Below are positions 51,087-63,349 of a stretch of 64,000 nt of DNA, one piece after another. Origin of the DNA: Gyromitra esculenta (Eukaryota > Ascomycota > Pezizomycetes > Pezizales > Discinaceae); assembly GCA_038503075.1 (NCBI GenBank), contig JBCAML010000021.1:682001-746000 (forward strand), given 5' to 3'. The notes under the pieces are model-generated. The model was not told the DNA's origin. It saw only the letters and a list, made by a program, of their open reading frames with translations, and searched no databases. The translations under genes and the position numbers were made by a program. How positions within the stretch are numbered: the stretch's first letter is position 1; the number at the start of each line of letters is the position of its first letter.

Positions 51087-52207
51087 ATACCACCAGCAAC
51101 AAAAAAACGGGGTAATATACCAACGGGCTTGGTTTTTAGGGAGCTAGTAGATGATAAGGCTATTGTATGCTGGAGAAAAGGCGTATTAATGTAACTGCAT
51201 CTGCTTACCCATACAAAAAAACCTCTAGGAAAAGAGGCGTTTCGAAGCAAAAAAAGACTTCTCAATCACATTCTGTGTACCTGCGCTTTACCGTGATACA
51301 AACATCAGAAGCGATCCGCGAGCAAAAACTACCTTTTGTGTCAATTGTTATGCTCAGAAGATTATATCTGGGAGCGAGAATAGAGTTGAGCGGGCTATAC
51401 GCCTTCTCCCACAAAGAAAGCAGTTCATCAAATATCTCAAATCCATATCAAATCCTCTCTTATAACACGTCGTCCAAGCCACCAGCTGGTTCATAAGCCA
51501 TCACTCGAGATTTGGCACCGCAAGAACAGAGTCACCAGGGCCAACCATAAGCTCAGAGAAATCCGCACGCGAGATTTTGACTAAATAAAGGCCACTTTGG
51601 TAGCAGGCTGCAATTAACTCGGCCAATAGCCTAATTTGTTGAAATTTAACGGAGTTGATTGCCCAATTCGCTGGACCACTTCTCGCTCAAGCTAAACCCC
51701 GTATCTGACAGTCACTATAAATATACTCCAAGCAAGTCTTTAGTCTCTTCGCCAAACCTAATTTGTTACACAAGCCTCCAGTGACATCCCATCAGCTAAA
51801 TGCGGTCATCAACCGGCTCAAGGGTTACACCAGATCAGACCTCGTATCACGAAGCAGAAATAAAAAATAGGAATATTAATCGAATCGGGTTACATTAGCT
51901 CTCAGTTTAAAATAGCTTGGGGGGCCCCTCTGTAGATCCGCCCTACAGTATCATCCCTCACATAAACTTACCCAGTTCTCCAAGGTCACAAACAAACAAT
52001 TATACCATTTTGCTAGCCCTATCAGTGTGAGGGTACCTCACAGAACTAGAAAATTTCCGAGATTGCTAAAATATTCGTCGTGTTCGCGCATAATGTCTTA
52101 AGCACCAGAGATCATGCAACAACCAACTATTACTTATCAATCCGGATGAGCCATCCAGCAGAAACAAAAGCCCCAACCTAATTAATAGAATGTATTTACC
52201 TTCGAGC
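51087..52207. other. Convergent intergenic region, no gene seen
   Basis: This 1.1-kb AT-leaning region lies between the 3' ends of eS12 and the coiled-coil gene. A perfect CGAGTGAT-N5-RTGA motif lies at 51491-51507 on the minus strand. Otherwise nothing is recognisable. Confidence 0.5.
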
Positions 52208-52913
52208 CTAAAAGTAGGGTTCCAGCGACTCGTTCAAAAACCGCACGTTATCCTCATCGTCTATCCGCTGCATTATACGTGCACGCAGCTTGATGAGGGC
52301 CTCGCGACCTTTTCTGTATTTTTCCAAGAGCTGTTTCCTATTTTTCAACCCCTTACCTTCAGAGTCAACTGCCCACTCAAGATCGGAAATATCTTTTCTC
52401 TGCAGCTTCAAGACTTCATCGAGCTAGGACCCTCAGTTGATCAGTAATAGGTTTCTAAGATAGTTCAGGTTTGCCACTTACAGTCGCGATATTCTCCATG
52501 AACTTAGATTCGGAGAACTCAGGGGAGGTTTCATCGAACTCTTTCGTAAGTAGGAAGCTATCTTTCAATATTAAGTCCTCCTCAAGCTAAATTTCTTAGT
52601 TAGTAGGGTTTATCCCAACTTAGTTTCTTGTCTGACACTCACGGACGCAAGTTTCTCCTTCAGTTTTGCGGCGTTAAGCAAGACGGTAGGAGCGCCGTGT
52701 ACATTTGCACCCAACGTGGGGGTAGAACTCGGCAATACGTTAGTCACTTTGTTGGACGCAACGTCAGGGCTGAGGGGTTGTTTCATTTGTAGCGGTGAAC
52801 GGCCCTGTGCGGTAGTAGGGTGACGGCGGCGTTGCTGCTTGATCGTAGTAATTTGGAGGGGGCTCAAGGAAAAATTTGACTCCAGAGGGTCTTCTCACAT
52901 CTCGTCGCAGCAT
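52208..52913 (-). CDS. Small coiled-coil protein of unknown function
   Basis: I infer four exons: 52913-52899, 52837-52643, 52586-52482 and 52423-52208, for 176 aa. All phases are 0, introns are 56-61 bp, and each has a GT donor and AG acceptor. The N-terminal 60 residues are Arg/Gln/Pro/Ser-rich. From about residue 64 a charged, helical and probably coiled-coil stretch runs to the end (LKEKLASLEEDLILKDSFLL; ISDLEWAVDSEGKGLKNRKQ; ALIKLRARIMQRIDDEDNVR). The architecture resembles small adaptor or kinetochore/BLOC-type subunits, but I cannot assign it. The 15-nt first exon is the least certain part. A neighbouring small gene on the same strand lies just upstream at 53126. Confidence 0.7.
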
Positions 52914-53125
52914 TATTTATTTAGCGCCAACGCCCAAGAGTGGGAACGTACTCATTCTATTTATTCCCAAGTCACCCATACGTGTAACTCACTCCAAATA
53001 CCCCAGTAGAGCGCCAGAGAGCTCCCAACATACAAAGCAATAATATGCTATCTTTGGTACCTTTTAATTATCCGCCCTATTGTCTTTCTTCATACCGTCC
53101 AACCTTTCCTTACATGCATCAGAAA

Positions 53126-53589
53126 TCACTCGATCCATTCAAATTCCCCATCTCCCTCCCCTACTCTACCACCCAGGAATTCTCTAGAGTTATCGCCCTG
53201 AAGATCACTCCCATCTTTAATTTCTGTTTTAATATCTATAGTATTTGCCAGCCGTATTTTTTTCTTTTTCGAACCCTTGCGTCGTCGACCCGGTCGTTCA
53301 GCATCTTCAAGATGCTGCAGAACATCATCGAAATCGCTTGGATCTGTGGCTCTCTCCTATTTTTACCATCCACGTTTATCAGTTGAACTCAGTCCCATAA
53401 AACTATTCGATGGCATAAATATCTCTAAGTGATTGGCTTTACCTTGGCTCGCAGACATATCTTCCTCGCCGTCTCCGGATGTATCAGCAACAAAGTCGAA
53501 ATCTCAATCCAACTCTTTTTTGCGTGCCAATGTAATGCTAAAATGGCTGCTCGTTTAAGGAGCGGTATTTGTGGACCACGTGAAGGCAT
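53126..53589 (-). CDS. Free-standing helix-turn-helix protein, transposase-like
   Basis: My model has two exons, 53589-53443 and 53356-53126, for 125 aa, joined in phase 0 across an 86-bp intron. The N-terminal half reads MPSRGPQIPLLKRAAILALH, then HAKKSWIEISTLLLIHPETA and RKICLRAK. This is a homeodomain-like HTH of the type that opens Tc1/mariner-class transposases. After RAKERATDPSDFDDVLQHLE comes a basic stretch (RPGRRRKGSKKKKIR) and an acidic Gly/Asp/Glu-rich tail ending EFEWIE. There is no DDE catalytic domain in the remaining length. It may be a domesticated DNA-binding protein or the preserved 5' piece of a dead element. The intact frame across a normal intron favours a functional gene. 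Confidence 0.6.
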
Positions 53590-53843
53590 TTTATTCTATT
53601 GTCGAAGTTTTGAGGCACTGGGCGAAGTTGGAAACGGTTGCGTCATCGACACCAGCTAAACCCTGTATCACATAACCCACGTGACATAAATTAAATCATG
53701 AGAGATCACTCGATAGAGTTTCTGCTGTGCAGGGTAATCCCTGAGTCCATCGTGGCTGTACTTGTTGCAGTTAAGGCGTCGGGCTTATTGCTATGCTCTA
53801 ATATAGAGTTATTCTATGGGGTTTTGTCGTTGTTACATGTCAT

Positions 53844-54197
53844 TTATGTGCTTCGACGAAGCCTGTCAATTACTTCTGGGAGGGGTTGATCCGGTTTTGG
53901 ATTTGGTGAGCTGTTAGCGAGTGATTTGGCATGATTTTTTTTGCTTTCCATCCACAGATGCATGTATTCAGCGCCTCTGCTGGTAAAGTACTGTGCGTAG
54001 AACCCCTCACCCCTCACATCTCGTCTTGAATCCATACCGCACCATAATGTACGAAATACAACACCCTCATAAAAAGATCGATTCACCCCAACCAACAACT
54101 CATCCCACACCGTTACCCGTTTCCCGGTAGCCGTCCTTAAGTGCCAAGCTATGCGTATGAGGCTCAATTCCAGGACCACGAAGTCGTGGAATTCTCA
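53844..54197 (-). CDS. Possible 3' exon of an unrecognised gene
   Basis: An open frame of about 117 codons ends at 53844. Its composition is protein-like: LSLIRIAWHLRTATGKRVTV, WDELLVGVNRSFYEGVVFRT and EYMHLWMESKKNHAKSLANS. A TGA lies immediately upstream of 54197 and no convincing ATG is in frame, so a 5' exon would have to be spliced at the AG near 54198. I could not locate that exon. One copy of the bipartite motif (53918-53934) falls inside it, which slightly weakens the coding interpretation. No family recognised. Confidence 0.35.
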
Positions 54198-54418
54198 GTG
54201 GAAGGTAAAATATCAAACGTGCGTATCAAACAACGCATCAACTCCAATCTACCGCAGAGGTTCTGCTTGCGTCAAAGCTTTTTTTATGGGTTTTTTTTTC
54301 GCTTTTACTTTTGGATGTTGTGGGGTAAGAAACCCATGTGGCGGTAAAGCTATTTCATTTAGGCCGAAGTCCAAGGCGAAGCTGCGGGGAAACCTTTTCT
54401 CTCCCTCTCTTCATCCCT

Positions 54419-54446
54419 CACACACACACGCACGCACGCACGCACG
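54419..54446. repeat. (CA)n/(CACG)n microsatellite
   Basis: A short CA tract passes into about four CGCA units. Confidence 0.8.
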
Positions 54447-55470
54447 ACACGGGCACATACATAGCTACATACATCGTACACGCAAACACACATTCCATTG
54501 CGGCGTTGATCTCAGGCGGCTCCGAGGCGGCCGTGGCGGACCAATTGAGAGGGGAAAACCCTCCCACTGGTGTCCGTCGTGTTCTCGGATTGCATGAGAG
54601 CTTGCAGCCCGTGGCGTTTGGTATTGAAGGGTTCAAGAGTTCGTTGTGGAAGTACTGGTACATGAAATATTACCTACAGTACATATGATACATCCTTGAC
54701 TCGAACGGATGATCGGGGAGTAGAATAGAAGAAAGCAGAAAAAGAAAAGAAAAACACAATTGCCGGCTCGTGCGCAATGAGCTCGAGTTATCGACTCGGT
54801 AAGGAGAGACGAGTCAAGTAAGAAAAAGGGAATATCGATGTGCCAACGAGGGGGGGGAGGATGATAATGTTTGTTCAGTGGAGCTCTCATTTCTGCAGAA
54901 TAGTCGCAGTGTGCGCACATACATACATCTGAGTCCTCTCAGCCGCAAGTACGAATTGGATAAGCCCAGCACCGTTCGCCGGCCTGTCACCCGCTCGGGA
55001 GCGGCGCGATATCATCATCCTCCTCTCCGCCCCCCGGTCAGTCCCACCACACCAAATTTTGGAAAGGGCAGAACGACCCCCTATGAGACGCAACTCTAAA
55101 AACAGGAAAGCTAGGAGAACTATCGCAAAAATCTAAGAAGCAAAAACTGCAAACATAGAAAACTTGTTGGAGAAAAAAGCACTTGCGTTCATACATGCAT
55201 CGTCCAATTGTCCAATGGCTGGTGCCTCGGCATTACTCCAAGCAGCGCCGCGGGCGACTGGGGGGGGAGGAGCAAGGACCTGCTGGAAAGGGTTGACGGG
55301 AGTTTTGAGGGTTACTGGGATGTAGATTGGGTGGTTGATGTGGTTGGAGTGGTTGGAAGGGGAGATCTGTGGGAGGGAAGAGAAGAGCGGCGAGCGAGAG
55401 AAGAATCTGACAGAGAAGGGGGGAGGAACAGGAAAGGGAGGAGAAGAAGAAAGGTAGTTCTTCCATTGCC

Positions 55471-55494
55471 CTGCCTGCCTGCCTGCCTGTCTGT
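55471..55494. repeat. (CTGC)n microsatellite
   Basis: Four CTGC units are followed by two CTGT variants in intergenic DNA. Confidence 0.8.
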
Positions 55495-56071
55495 TGGTCT
55501 ATCCACCCACCAGTGTATGTGATCCACTCTCCGCCAAACACCAAAGAGAACTCCACAAACCAGCGATTATTCCCTTTGCCCCCAAACCCCTCGAAAACCG
55601 AAGGCCCCCCAGTCCAACTCTGCCAACTACCTACTGCTATTGACCCCCAATACCTGCTATCCATAACCCGTAACCCACAAACCCCCCAGTCAAACCTATC
55701 CTGCCAATCCAGTCAATCTGCACCCCCCCCCCGGCTAACCCGTCCATCCGTCCACTCGTCTTCGCCCTCGCTCTGCTCCCTCTTCCATTCCGTGTCTTCG
55801 CTTCCCGTCTCCCTTCAGTCGTCCTCCCTCTCCCTCCCTCGCGATTTCTTTTCCCTTTCTTCCTCGCTCGCTCCCCTCGCTCCCCCTCCCCCCTCCCCTC
55901 CCCCTCGGCTGGTGGAGAACAGCCACCCTCGATTTAAATTAAATTATCGAAATAATCAAAAATCACATCTCCCGACCGCGGGCAGAGAAATACAACACGA
56001 CGCTGCTCTCCCCAGCCGCCCTGCGCTTTCATAGCGATGAAGGTCTTCCATCGCCACTACCTGCGATCATA

Positions 56072-59000
56072 ATGTCCTCTTCCCCTGGTCTTCCACCACA
56101 ACAGGCTACGACCATAAATCCTTCAACTTCAACCACTTCAATATCGCTACCACCACCAATATCTTCTCAATCACAGCAACAAAATTCTCATCAACCCCAC
56201 CAACCCCATCAACACCAACATCATCAACAACAGCACCAGAAACAACCACCATTACCCACAGTGTTACCTACAAAATCTCCTCGAAACGCTGGTGAGGATT
56301 CAGAAGCAGAGACAGTCGTGCTAGCCGAGGTGGTTCCTGACACGCGAAAAAATGTCGAAGGACCACCTTGTGAGTATGAAAGGGGGAGGAGAAGACGGGC
56401 TCCAGAAGTACGGACCCCAGCAGATCAGGACCGACCTCATCGAACACGACCTCTTCGATCAGGACTGGCTAAACGACGGCCCAAGGACACGGATCACGAT
56501 GACGAAGAGTACTCTTCCGACTTGAGCTCCGCCCCGTCACGTTCCTCCCGTCCCAACTCACCTTCGCATCCATATCCCATGCGTCGCCGCGTAAAACGCG
56601 ATGCTGGATTCCAAAAACGAAAGGCGAATGGTACCTCTACGGCCTCTGAAGGGGATAACTCTGATGATGGTCATCACCACAACAGCAACAATAATAAACC
56701 GAGACTGAGAAAACGACGGAGAAGCGTGATGGACTCATCACCCCCGCGTCTTCGTATCAAATCATCGCCTCCCGTCTCCCCGCCACCACTTGGCAGCCCG
56801 AGCAAGGCTACGCGAAGTAGGGAGAAAGTTCATGTAGGGCAGAGGGTGTTGAAGCATCGAAAGATACCTCCACCTATCACCACTCGTGATGATCGTTCCT
56901 CATCTTCATCACGCGAAAACTCTCCCTCTGTGATCCCCCGTTCCCGCAGGCCCCAATCCTTCCGAACTCTAGGATCGCCAATGAGTACATCCCATAAACC
57001 AAAGCGAGATACGGCTGGACGAACGCACTTGCACAGAGCGTGCCAACGGGGTTCCATTCCTGAAGTCAAAGCCATCTTGGACCAGGGCACGGAGTTTTTG
57101 AACGCAGAAGACAATGCTGGATACCTACCGTTACACGAAGCTTGTTTATGGGGTCGCCTAGATGTCGTCAAGATTCTTCTTGATAATGGTGCATGCCTTG
57201 ACGTACCCTCTCGGCTGGAGCAAGACACCCCGTTACTAGACGCCGTCGATAATGGACATGCTGATGTCGTCAAGTATCTTCTTGAGCTTGGTGCCGATCC
57301 ACGGAAACGGAACAAGCAAGGACAGACAGCTCTCGACGCTAATGAATCCAACCGCGACACTCCCGATGTTTTCAACGAGATTGAGGGGCTTTTGAAAGTA
57401 GCTATCAACAAACTCCGCTCGAAACGCTCTTCAGATGACGAAACTGCTCGAGCATCCGCTGCTGCAGATAGTCATTCATCACGCGATCCATCTGTTGCGA
57501 GCCCAGTACACCAGTCTCCACCTGCGCCAAGTATACCCGCGGGTACTCGCCGGAGGAATGCTCGCACTGAGCCGAGCAGAAAGGATCTTCTGTGGTTGGA
57601 TGCTGGGAAAAATGGTCTGCAGAAGTTACGGGAAAAGGCCCGGGAGGGTGACCAACAGATGGTTCATGCGTTGCTTGAGCGGGGGACAAAGCCGGATACA
57701 GAATCTTTAATCGGAGCAATCAAAGGTGGCCATGCAGACACAGTGAGCTTGCTGTTGGCATACGGTGACGCCATTGTCGACCCAGAGCCTGGCCCACGAG
57801 ATAGCCATCGCAAGATGCGGGATACTTCAACGTCTGCGGGGGAAGAAACCCCCATGCTTGCGGCTATTGGAAGGGGGAACATAACGGTCCTAGGATATCT
57901 CCTGGAAAACGGCGTGAATCCACGGAGGCTGGACAGTAAGGGGAAATCATACATGGAGATTGCGCGTGATCGGGAAGGTGAGTTTTGGCAGGATGAGGTA
58001 GAAATGCTGAAAAAAGCATGGGATAAGGCCGGCAGGGGATCAGAGAAGACTACACGGCGACATTCACCCGCAGCTCACAGGAACACCTCACCAAAACCCA
58101 AAAAAGGCAATGATCAAAAGGCGGGATCTCGTGCTCGGACAAACTCGACCCTTTCATCGGCTAATGCAGTACGACGATCAGCATCAGCAAACCCGTCAAA
58201 ATATGAGGAGGCCGTCGCAGTGTCAGATCAGGAAACTACAGCTGAACCTTTGGGACCACCGAAAAATCGGGGGAGGAAGGGGAAGCGAAGCGAATCGGAC
58301 TCTCTTGGCCCCCCAGTTGCGAAGAAGAAGCGACGGCTTGTTTCTGGGAGGGACCTAGCAAATGAAGAATCGTTGGCTAGGTCATCACAAGAGCCCTCGA
58401 GATCAGTACCTCCAGAAACGGACATCGATTCCAGCGAAAAAAAGCCGGTGAAGAAAAACCGGACAAGTAGCGATGAATTGAAGACGGAGCAAAAACAGTC
58501 CGGAAGGAAATCAAGGATGGATTCCGAAGACACAAAAATGGCTGATGCTCCGGTACCTGGACCTGAACGAAATACCCTTAAGTCCAGAACAGACCACGAT
58601 TCAAACCTACTAAAGCCAGATAACATCCCCCCCAAAGACAAAAAACCACCTACGCTAGGCAGCAAACGCGATCGAACACGTTCACCAACCTCCCACTCCG
58701 ACTCTGGCCGTAGACTCGATAATGACGACCTTAAACGGCAACGCAAAATTGTCGATCATAAGATCGAAAAGTATGATAGCGATAGTACTCTCAAGCGGGT
58801 CCCTATAAAAGAGGAAGGAGTACCATCAAAACGGAAACATCACCTAGGTGAGGCCACTGTACGACGAGATTCTTCGCATACTCGAAGACCCTCAATTTCT
58901 ATTGCCGAGCCCCCCGAAAAGGGCGAGGAGCGAAGACGACTACTCCGCGAAAAGGAGGAAGTCGATCGGCGGGAACGCGAGAGGCGGGAAAGAGCACGGG

Positions 59001-60817
59001 AAGAGGAAGAGAAGCGCCGTGCAGCTCTCATTGAGGCGGAAGAAAAGGAACGGAGGCGTCAGGACCACTTAAAGTCGGAGCTAGATTCAATTTGCGCTAA
59101 GGCGAGAGAGGAATCTAAGAAGGCGAGGGAGGAATCTAAGATTGAAGAGGTTATCAACCGTGGACTGGAACTTCGGAGGAAACGTGAGGAACAAGAGAGG
59201 AGGGAGAGGGAGATGCGGGAGAAGGAAGAGCGTGAACAGGAAGAGCAGGAAATGAGGGAGCGGGAGAAGAAGGAGAAAGAAGCCCGTGAGAGGGAGTTGC
59301 AGGAGGCGAATCGGCAGGCAGAACGGAAAGCTGCTGAGATTCGCGAACGAGAAAGAGAGATGAAAGAACGTGAAGCAAGAGAACGCGAAGCAAGAGAACG
59401 CGAAGCAAGAGAAAAAGAAGCAAGAGAAAAAGAAGCTCGAGAGCGTGAGGCCGAACAAAAGCGACTCGCAGAAATTAAACGCCGCGAAGAAGAAGAGCGC
59501 CGCCGCGAAGAAGAGTGCAAACGTGAAGAGGCCCGTCGTCTCGAAGAGGAGCGACGAGAAGAAATTCGCCGCCGTTTAGAAGAAGAAGAGCTCCAGAAGC
59601 GTCTTGCTGAAGAGCAGCGCCGGAAAGAAGAAGCCGAAGCTGAAAAGCAGCGTCAAGAAGCACTCGAGAATCAACTTCGCGCAGCAGAAGCAGAACGGAA
59701 ACGAAAACTCGCAGAAGAAGAACGCAAGCGCCAGGAGTTCGAACATGCTCAGCGTGAGAAAGAGGCGCGTGATCGCAGGGTCGCAGAACAACTCCAACAA
59801 CAGCTGGAAGACCTGGCGAAGAGGCGGAAGCTTGAGGAGGAAGAGCGAAGAAGGGAGGTCGCGAGAAGAGAAGCGCTGCCATTTGCATTGAGAGAGGCAG
59901 AGGAGAATCATGCGAGTGGTACAACTTCAGTTGAGAGCTTGAGGTTTTTGCCATTATATTCGGCGACATTTTCGGGGCCATATTCACACCCGCCGCTAGC
60001 TAATGCTACTCCGACGAAGGTGGTAAATGGATTTGGTGTAAAGCAACAGCAGTGGATCTTGAATGTGCAGGCGGCGTTGGTACTGGGCATTACGGATCTT
60101 GAGTTCTCAAGTTGTATGTTGTACCCTCTAAACTGGCTTGTAGTTTCGATAGGGCTAATCGAAAATTGATTTTTTAGTTGTCGATATCAAGCGTCGCGGA
60201 GTTACAGATCAAGAACGATTGAGGATGTGGTCCGTTCTCTCGGTCATACTTTGCGAGAGCGTTTATTTCAGCTCCCGGCCCATCAAGGAATTAGAGAGGT
60301 CCCGGAGAGAGGAGAGGAGGAAATTCTTGGAGATGTCACCTGTGTTTTGGATGAAGGTTTGTCCCCATATTAACAATCGTTAGGAGCACTTAATTTAACT
60401 AACATTGTTATGTTTTATTAGGTTGAGGACCTTAAAACTATCATCAACACCAACCCCAAGTATAACCATCTCGCAAACCTCAACATTCGCACTATCGACG
60501 TAGATCTCAGCTGCTCTACCTATTCAACGCCCGTTAAGCTCAACAACGGCAACGGTAACGGTAACGGCAATGGACCCATGACACCCATGTCTGTGACCGT
60601 AACGAAAGAGGAAATGGCGTTGAGGCTAGAACGCCTATTTGGCACGTCTCCACCGCGAACCCTTCAATTACCTCAGATACAAGCTCAACCTTCCCCAAAT
60701 AACTCAATTCTACTTTCCCCATTACATGTTCAGCCGAATATTAATTCAGCTTCGATGCCGCCGCCTACTCCTGTTAACGCGACAAATGCTACTTCTGCTT
60801 CCGCTTCTTCGAATTGA
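56072..60817 (+). CDS. HOS4: Ankyrin-repeat Set3-complex subunit, Hos4-like
   Basis: Hos4 is an ankyrin-repeat subunit of the Set3 histone deacetylase complex in the nucleus. My model has three exons, 56072-60113, 60178-60356 and 60422-60817, for 1538 aa. Low-complexity Gln/His/Pro and basic Ser/Arg regions occupy about residues 1-310. Ankyrin repeats follow at about 316-430 (GRTHLHRACQRGSIPEVKAI; LPLHEACLWGRLDVVKILLD), with another degenerate set at about 510-650. A disordered linker leads to a remarkable Glu/Arg/Lys-rich coiled coil at about 955-1280. The C-terminal domain, partly encoded by the two small exons, starts near ALREAEENHASGTTSVESLR and includes VDIKRRGVTDQERLRMWSVL. This domain is what ties it to filamentous-fungal Hos4 homologs in my memory. 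The family call is good but not certain. Confidence 0.85.
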
Positions 60818-63349
60818 AACCAAAAAAATTATTGGGTGGGTGTTTTTGGCGCTTTTTTCCTTTTCTCTGATTTTCCTATGTTATTGTTGGTTTCGGTTTG
60901 ATTAGCAAAGGTTGATTGATACGGTTTCGGGGATGATGAAGATTTTTCGTTTTACGCATGTGTATATGATACCGTTGTCAATGATTGTCGTTGCGCACGC
61001 GGGAATACGGGAGGGGTCCTATATCTCTCTCCTTTATGTATTCTTTTATTTTCCTTTTGTTCTCGGTCTCTCATGGGTGGGTTTGTGTTTTTGGCGGCTA
61101 TCATTTAAAGTGTAGGCTATTAACTACTCTTTTTTCATCACTGGGCTTCTGATTCTTATATATTATTTATAAGCACTTGGGTACTGGGTTTGGATTGGTT
61201 TTTTTTCTTTCTTTATCTTTTGATATATTTTGTTTTGCGCTTTGATTTTTTGAGGAGACTACGATTATGGACCGAACATTATATTAGTATTGCTACTATT
61301 ACTACCTATTGGAGTATTGTATACCATCTCACACTCCTGCTCTAAAACTATCATTATGTGTTAAGGAGATGTCTTACCTTCCATCCCTAATATTTCTTTC
61401 TTTGAATCTCTGTGTGATGTCCATAACTGTCGTTAGGCTACCCTAAAATTTCCAGGCAAAAGAGTGTAAATACTTCTACCTAAGCTTCCTCAACAATAAT
61501 CAGAACATACTAAAAAAGACTAGTCGTATATCTGATACATTCTCTATTAAATTACATTGTTGCGAAATGACTGTGGCGAGGGGGAACCTAAGCTATCAGG
61601 CAAAGCTGGATCGTATTTCGGCGGTACGTATGGCATATTGAAGAATCCTAGATAAGGTGTCTGAGACATTTGGCGAGTTATTTTCGAGGAGCTAAGACAC
61701 ACGATACATACCTCGACCGATAACTTAGAATCTTGGCGAGGAAGGGAACTTCTAAGCTAGAGGTATGATGTAATTGTCTGTTTCCCCCGCGTGCACGCTG
61801 GACACAATTGTATACAGGGATCTCCCAGCAATTAAATCACAATATATCACTCGATTTTTTCTGGCCAAGTTCAGTAGTTTAGAAAGAAGTGTTCCCTTTA
61901 GTAGACTTTGTTGTTGTTTATTCATTAGGTACATTCAACCAGGAGGTTATGGTGCTGCCCTTTGGTAGACTAAAATCACTCCGTGACATTAATAAAGCTA
62001 GCGGTGCTAGAGGGTAGAGGTACCAAGAAGGTATATTTGTTTTAATAGGTTTCCTGCTTACTGGTTCTTCTGTGTAATCTTTCTGAGCAATGTTTTCGTA
62101 TGTGATTAGAGCTTTCATCTGCAATTGATTAACTTCTCTGAATGGCTACTATGATGACGGTCGCACGTACTTTATCCCTTAGTCTATCGCAATCCAGAGA
62201 CCAGCATTCGGGGAATCTCAGCTCGATATGCGTTGGACTATCCAAACATCCATATTCGTCCTGTACTGTGACCCCTGGCCCCTATCACTAATCTCGTCCC
62301 TCATCTTTGCTATCTCTACTTCATCCCTCGGGTTGATCTCGAGTGCCTCCAATGGCAACGGCGAGGTTCGCGTTGCCTCTGGTCACTAATCTTTGCCTTT
62401 ATACCCTGCCTGAACTTCAATAGGCAGGCGAGGCCTAGCAGGAAGATTGCTAACATCTAGAGAACTAGGGCGATAACAGGTCCAGTAATTATGCTTGGAT
62501 GTTCCTTTGTCTTGGATTCCATCTTGTTGCTGAGGCCTTTGTTGGCTCTAGTCCAACATGGGATATCACTTGGATAAGACTAGGGTATTTTGTTTGCTTT
62601 GGATTATGTTTTAATTTTTGGTATCTTGTTGGTGAGAAGAACGAATAGCAAGGGTGGCGCTGCTGTGGCGGGATAAAACCTTGAGGGGCCACATGGGCTT
62701 GTTGGTTCAGCAATTCACTAGATCTAGTATTTATTAACGTAAAGCACCGAAAACTTGAATTTTGGGGGTGTTAAAGTGGGAAATGTCATAAGCGTATAGC
62801 TGAAGGCTAGGACTTTGGACTATGTGGCCAAGAAGATGGGATATGAAAAGAGAAGGAAATATGTGGTTCTAATTATTTTTTGTATTGTCATAGCTTTAGT
62901 GCTAGTTATAATTAATGATATAAACCGAAAACCGAAAACTTTAGTTGTGCAGGAACCAAAACTTTTAGTGGTGGACTTCTGTTTTTGTGTCCACTAAGTT
63001 TCACAGGAATAAGGACCAGGCCTTGGCATCAAGTTGATCAATATCGTAATCCCTAAATTCAATAGTACGTAAATGGGTAATGCAGCATTTGTATGCCCTT
63101 TTTTATTATCTACCCATGATTTCAATCTCTACCATAATCGACTGTGCCAGAAGAAACCTCCTCCCATAAAAAGCATCCTGAAGCCGGCGCCATGCTCGGG
63201 TGGAAAGAGTAACTGACGGATTGCTTTGGCGATAATGTATGTATAAAAAGACCAAGTTACATATCTCTAATAAGACGTTTGAAGGAAAGACACGAAAATG
63301 CACAGCTCCCAAACCAGAAAAATAACAATCGCAAATCGCTGTAATGCAT
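60818..63349. other. Intergenic region, no firm gene
   Basis: A T-rich 3' flank of the Hos4-like gene runs to about 61300. A perfect bipartite motif lies at 61837-61853. At 62836 a short ORF could encode a 53-residue single-pass peptide (MGYEKRRKYVVLIIFCIVIA...). On the minus strand near 62360-62520 an interrupted frame also looks like a membrane segment. Neither is strong enough to call. Confidence 0.45.

Larger units (their letters stand above)
54198..56071. other. Intergenic region and Hos4-like promoter
   Basis: This 1.9-kb region contains CA/CACG repeats at 54419-54446, a CTGC repeat at 55471-55494 and a long pyrimidine-rich leader at 55700-55910 upstream of the Hos4-like gene. ORFs here arise from low-complexity sequence. 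Confidence 0.5.

Noticed and set aside
54151..54688. Two + strand ORFs through the CACG repeat
   Set aside because: The translations are dominated by the His/Ala/Arg microsatellite reading and have no support outside it.
62200..62998. Possible LTR retrotransposon end or small single-pass membrane peptides
   Set aside because: Hydrophobic stretches exist on both strands, but frames are interrupted. No paired LTRs, primer-binding site or pol motif was found.
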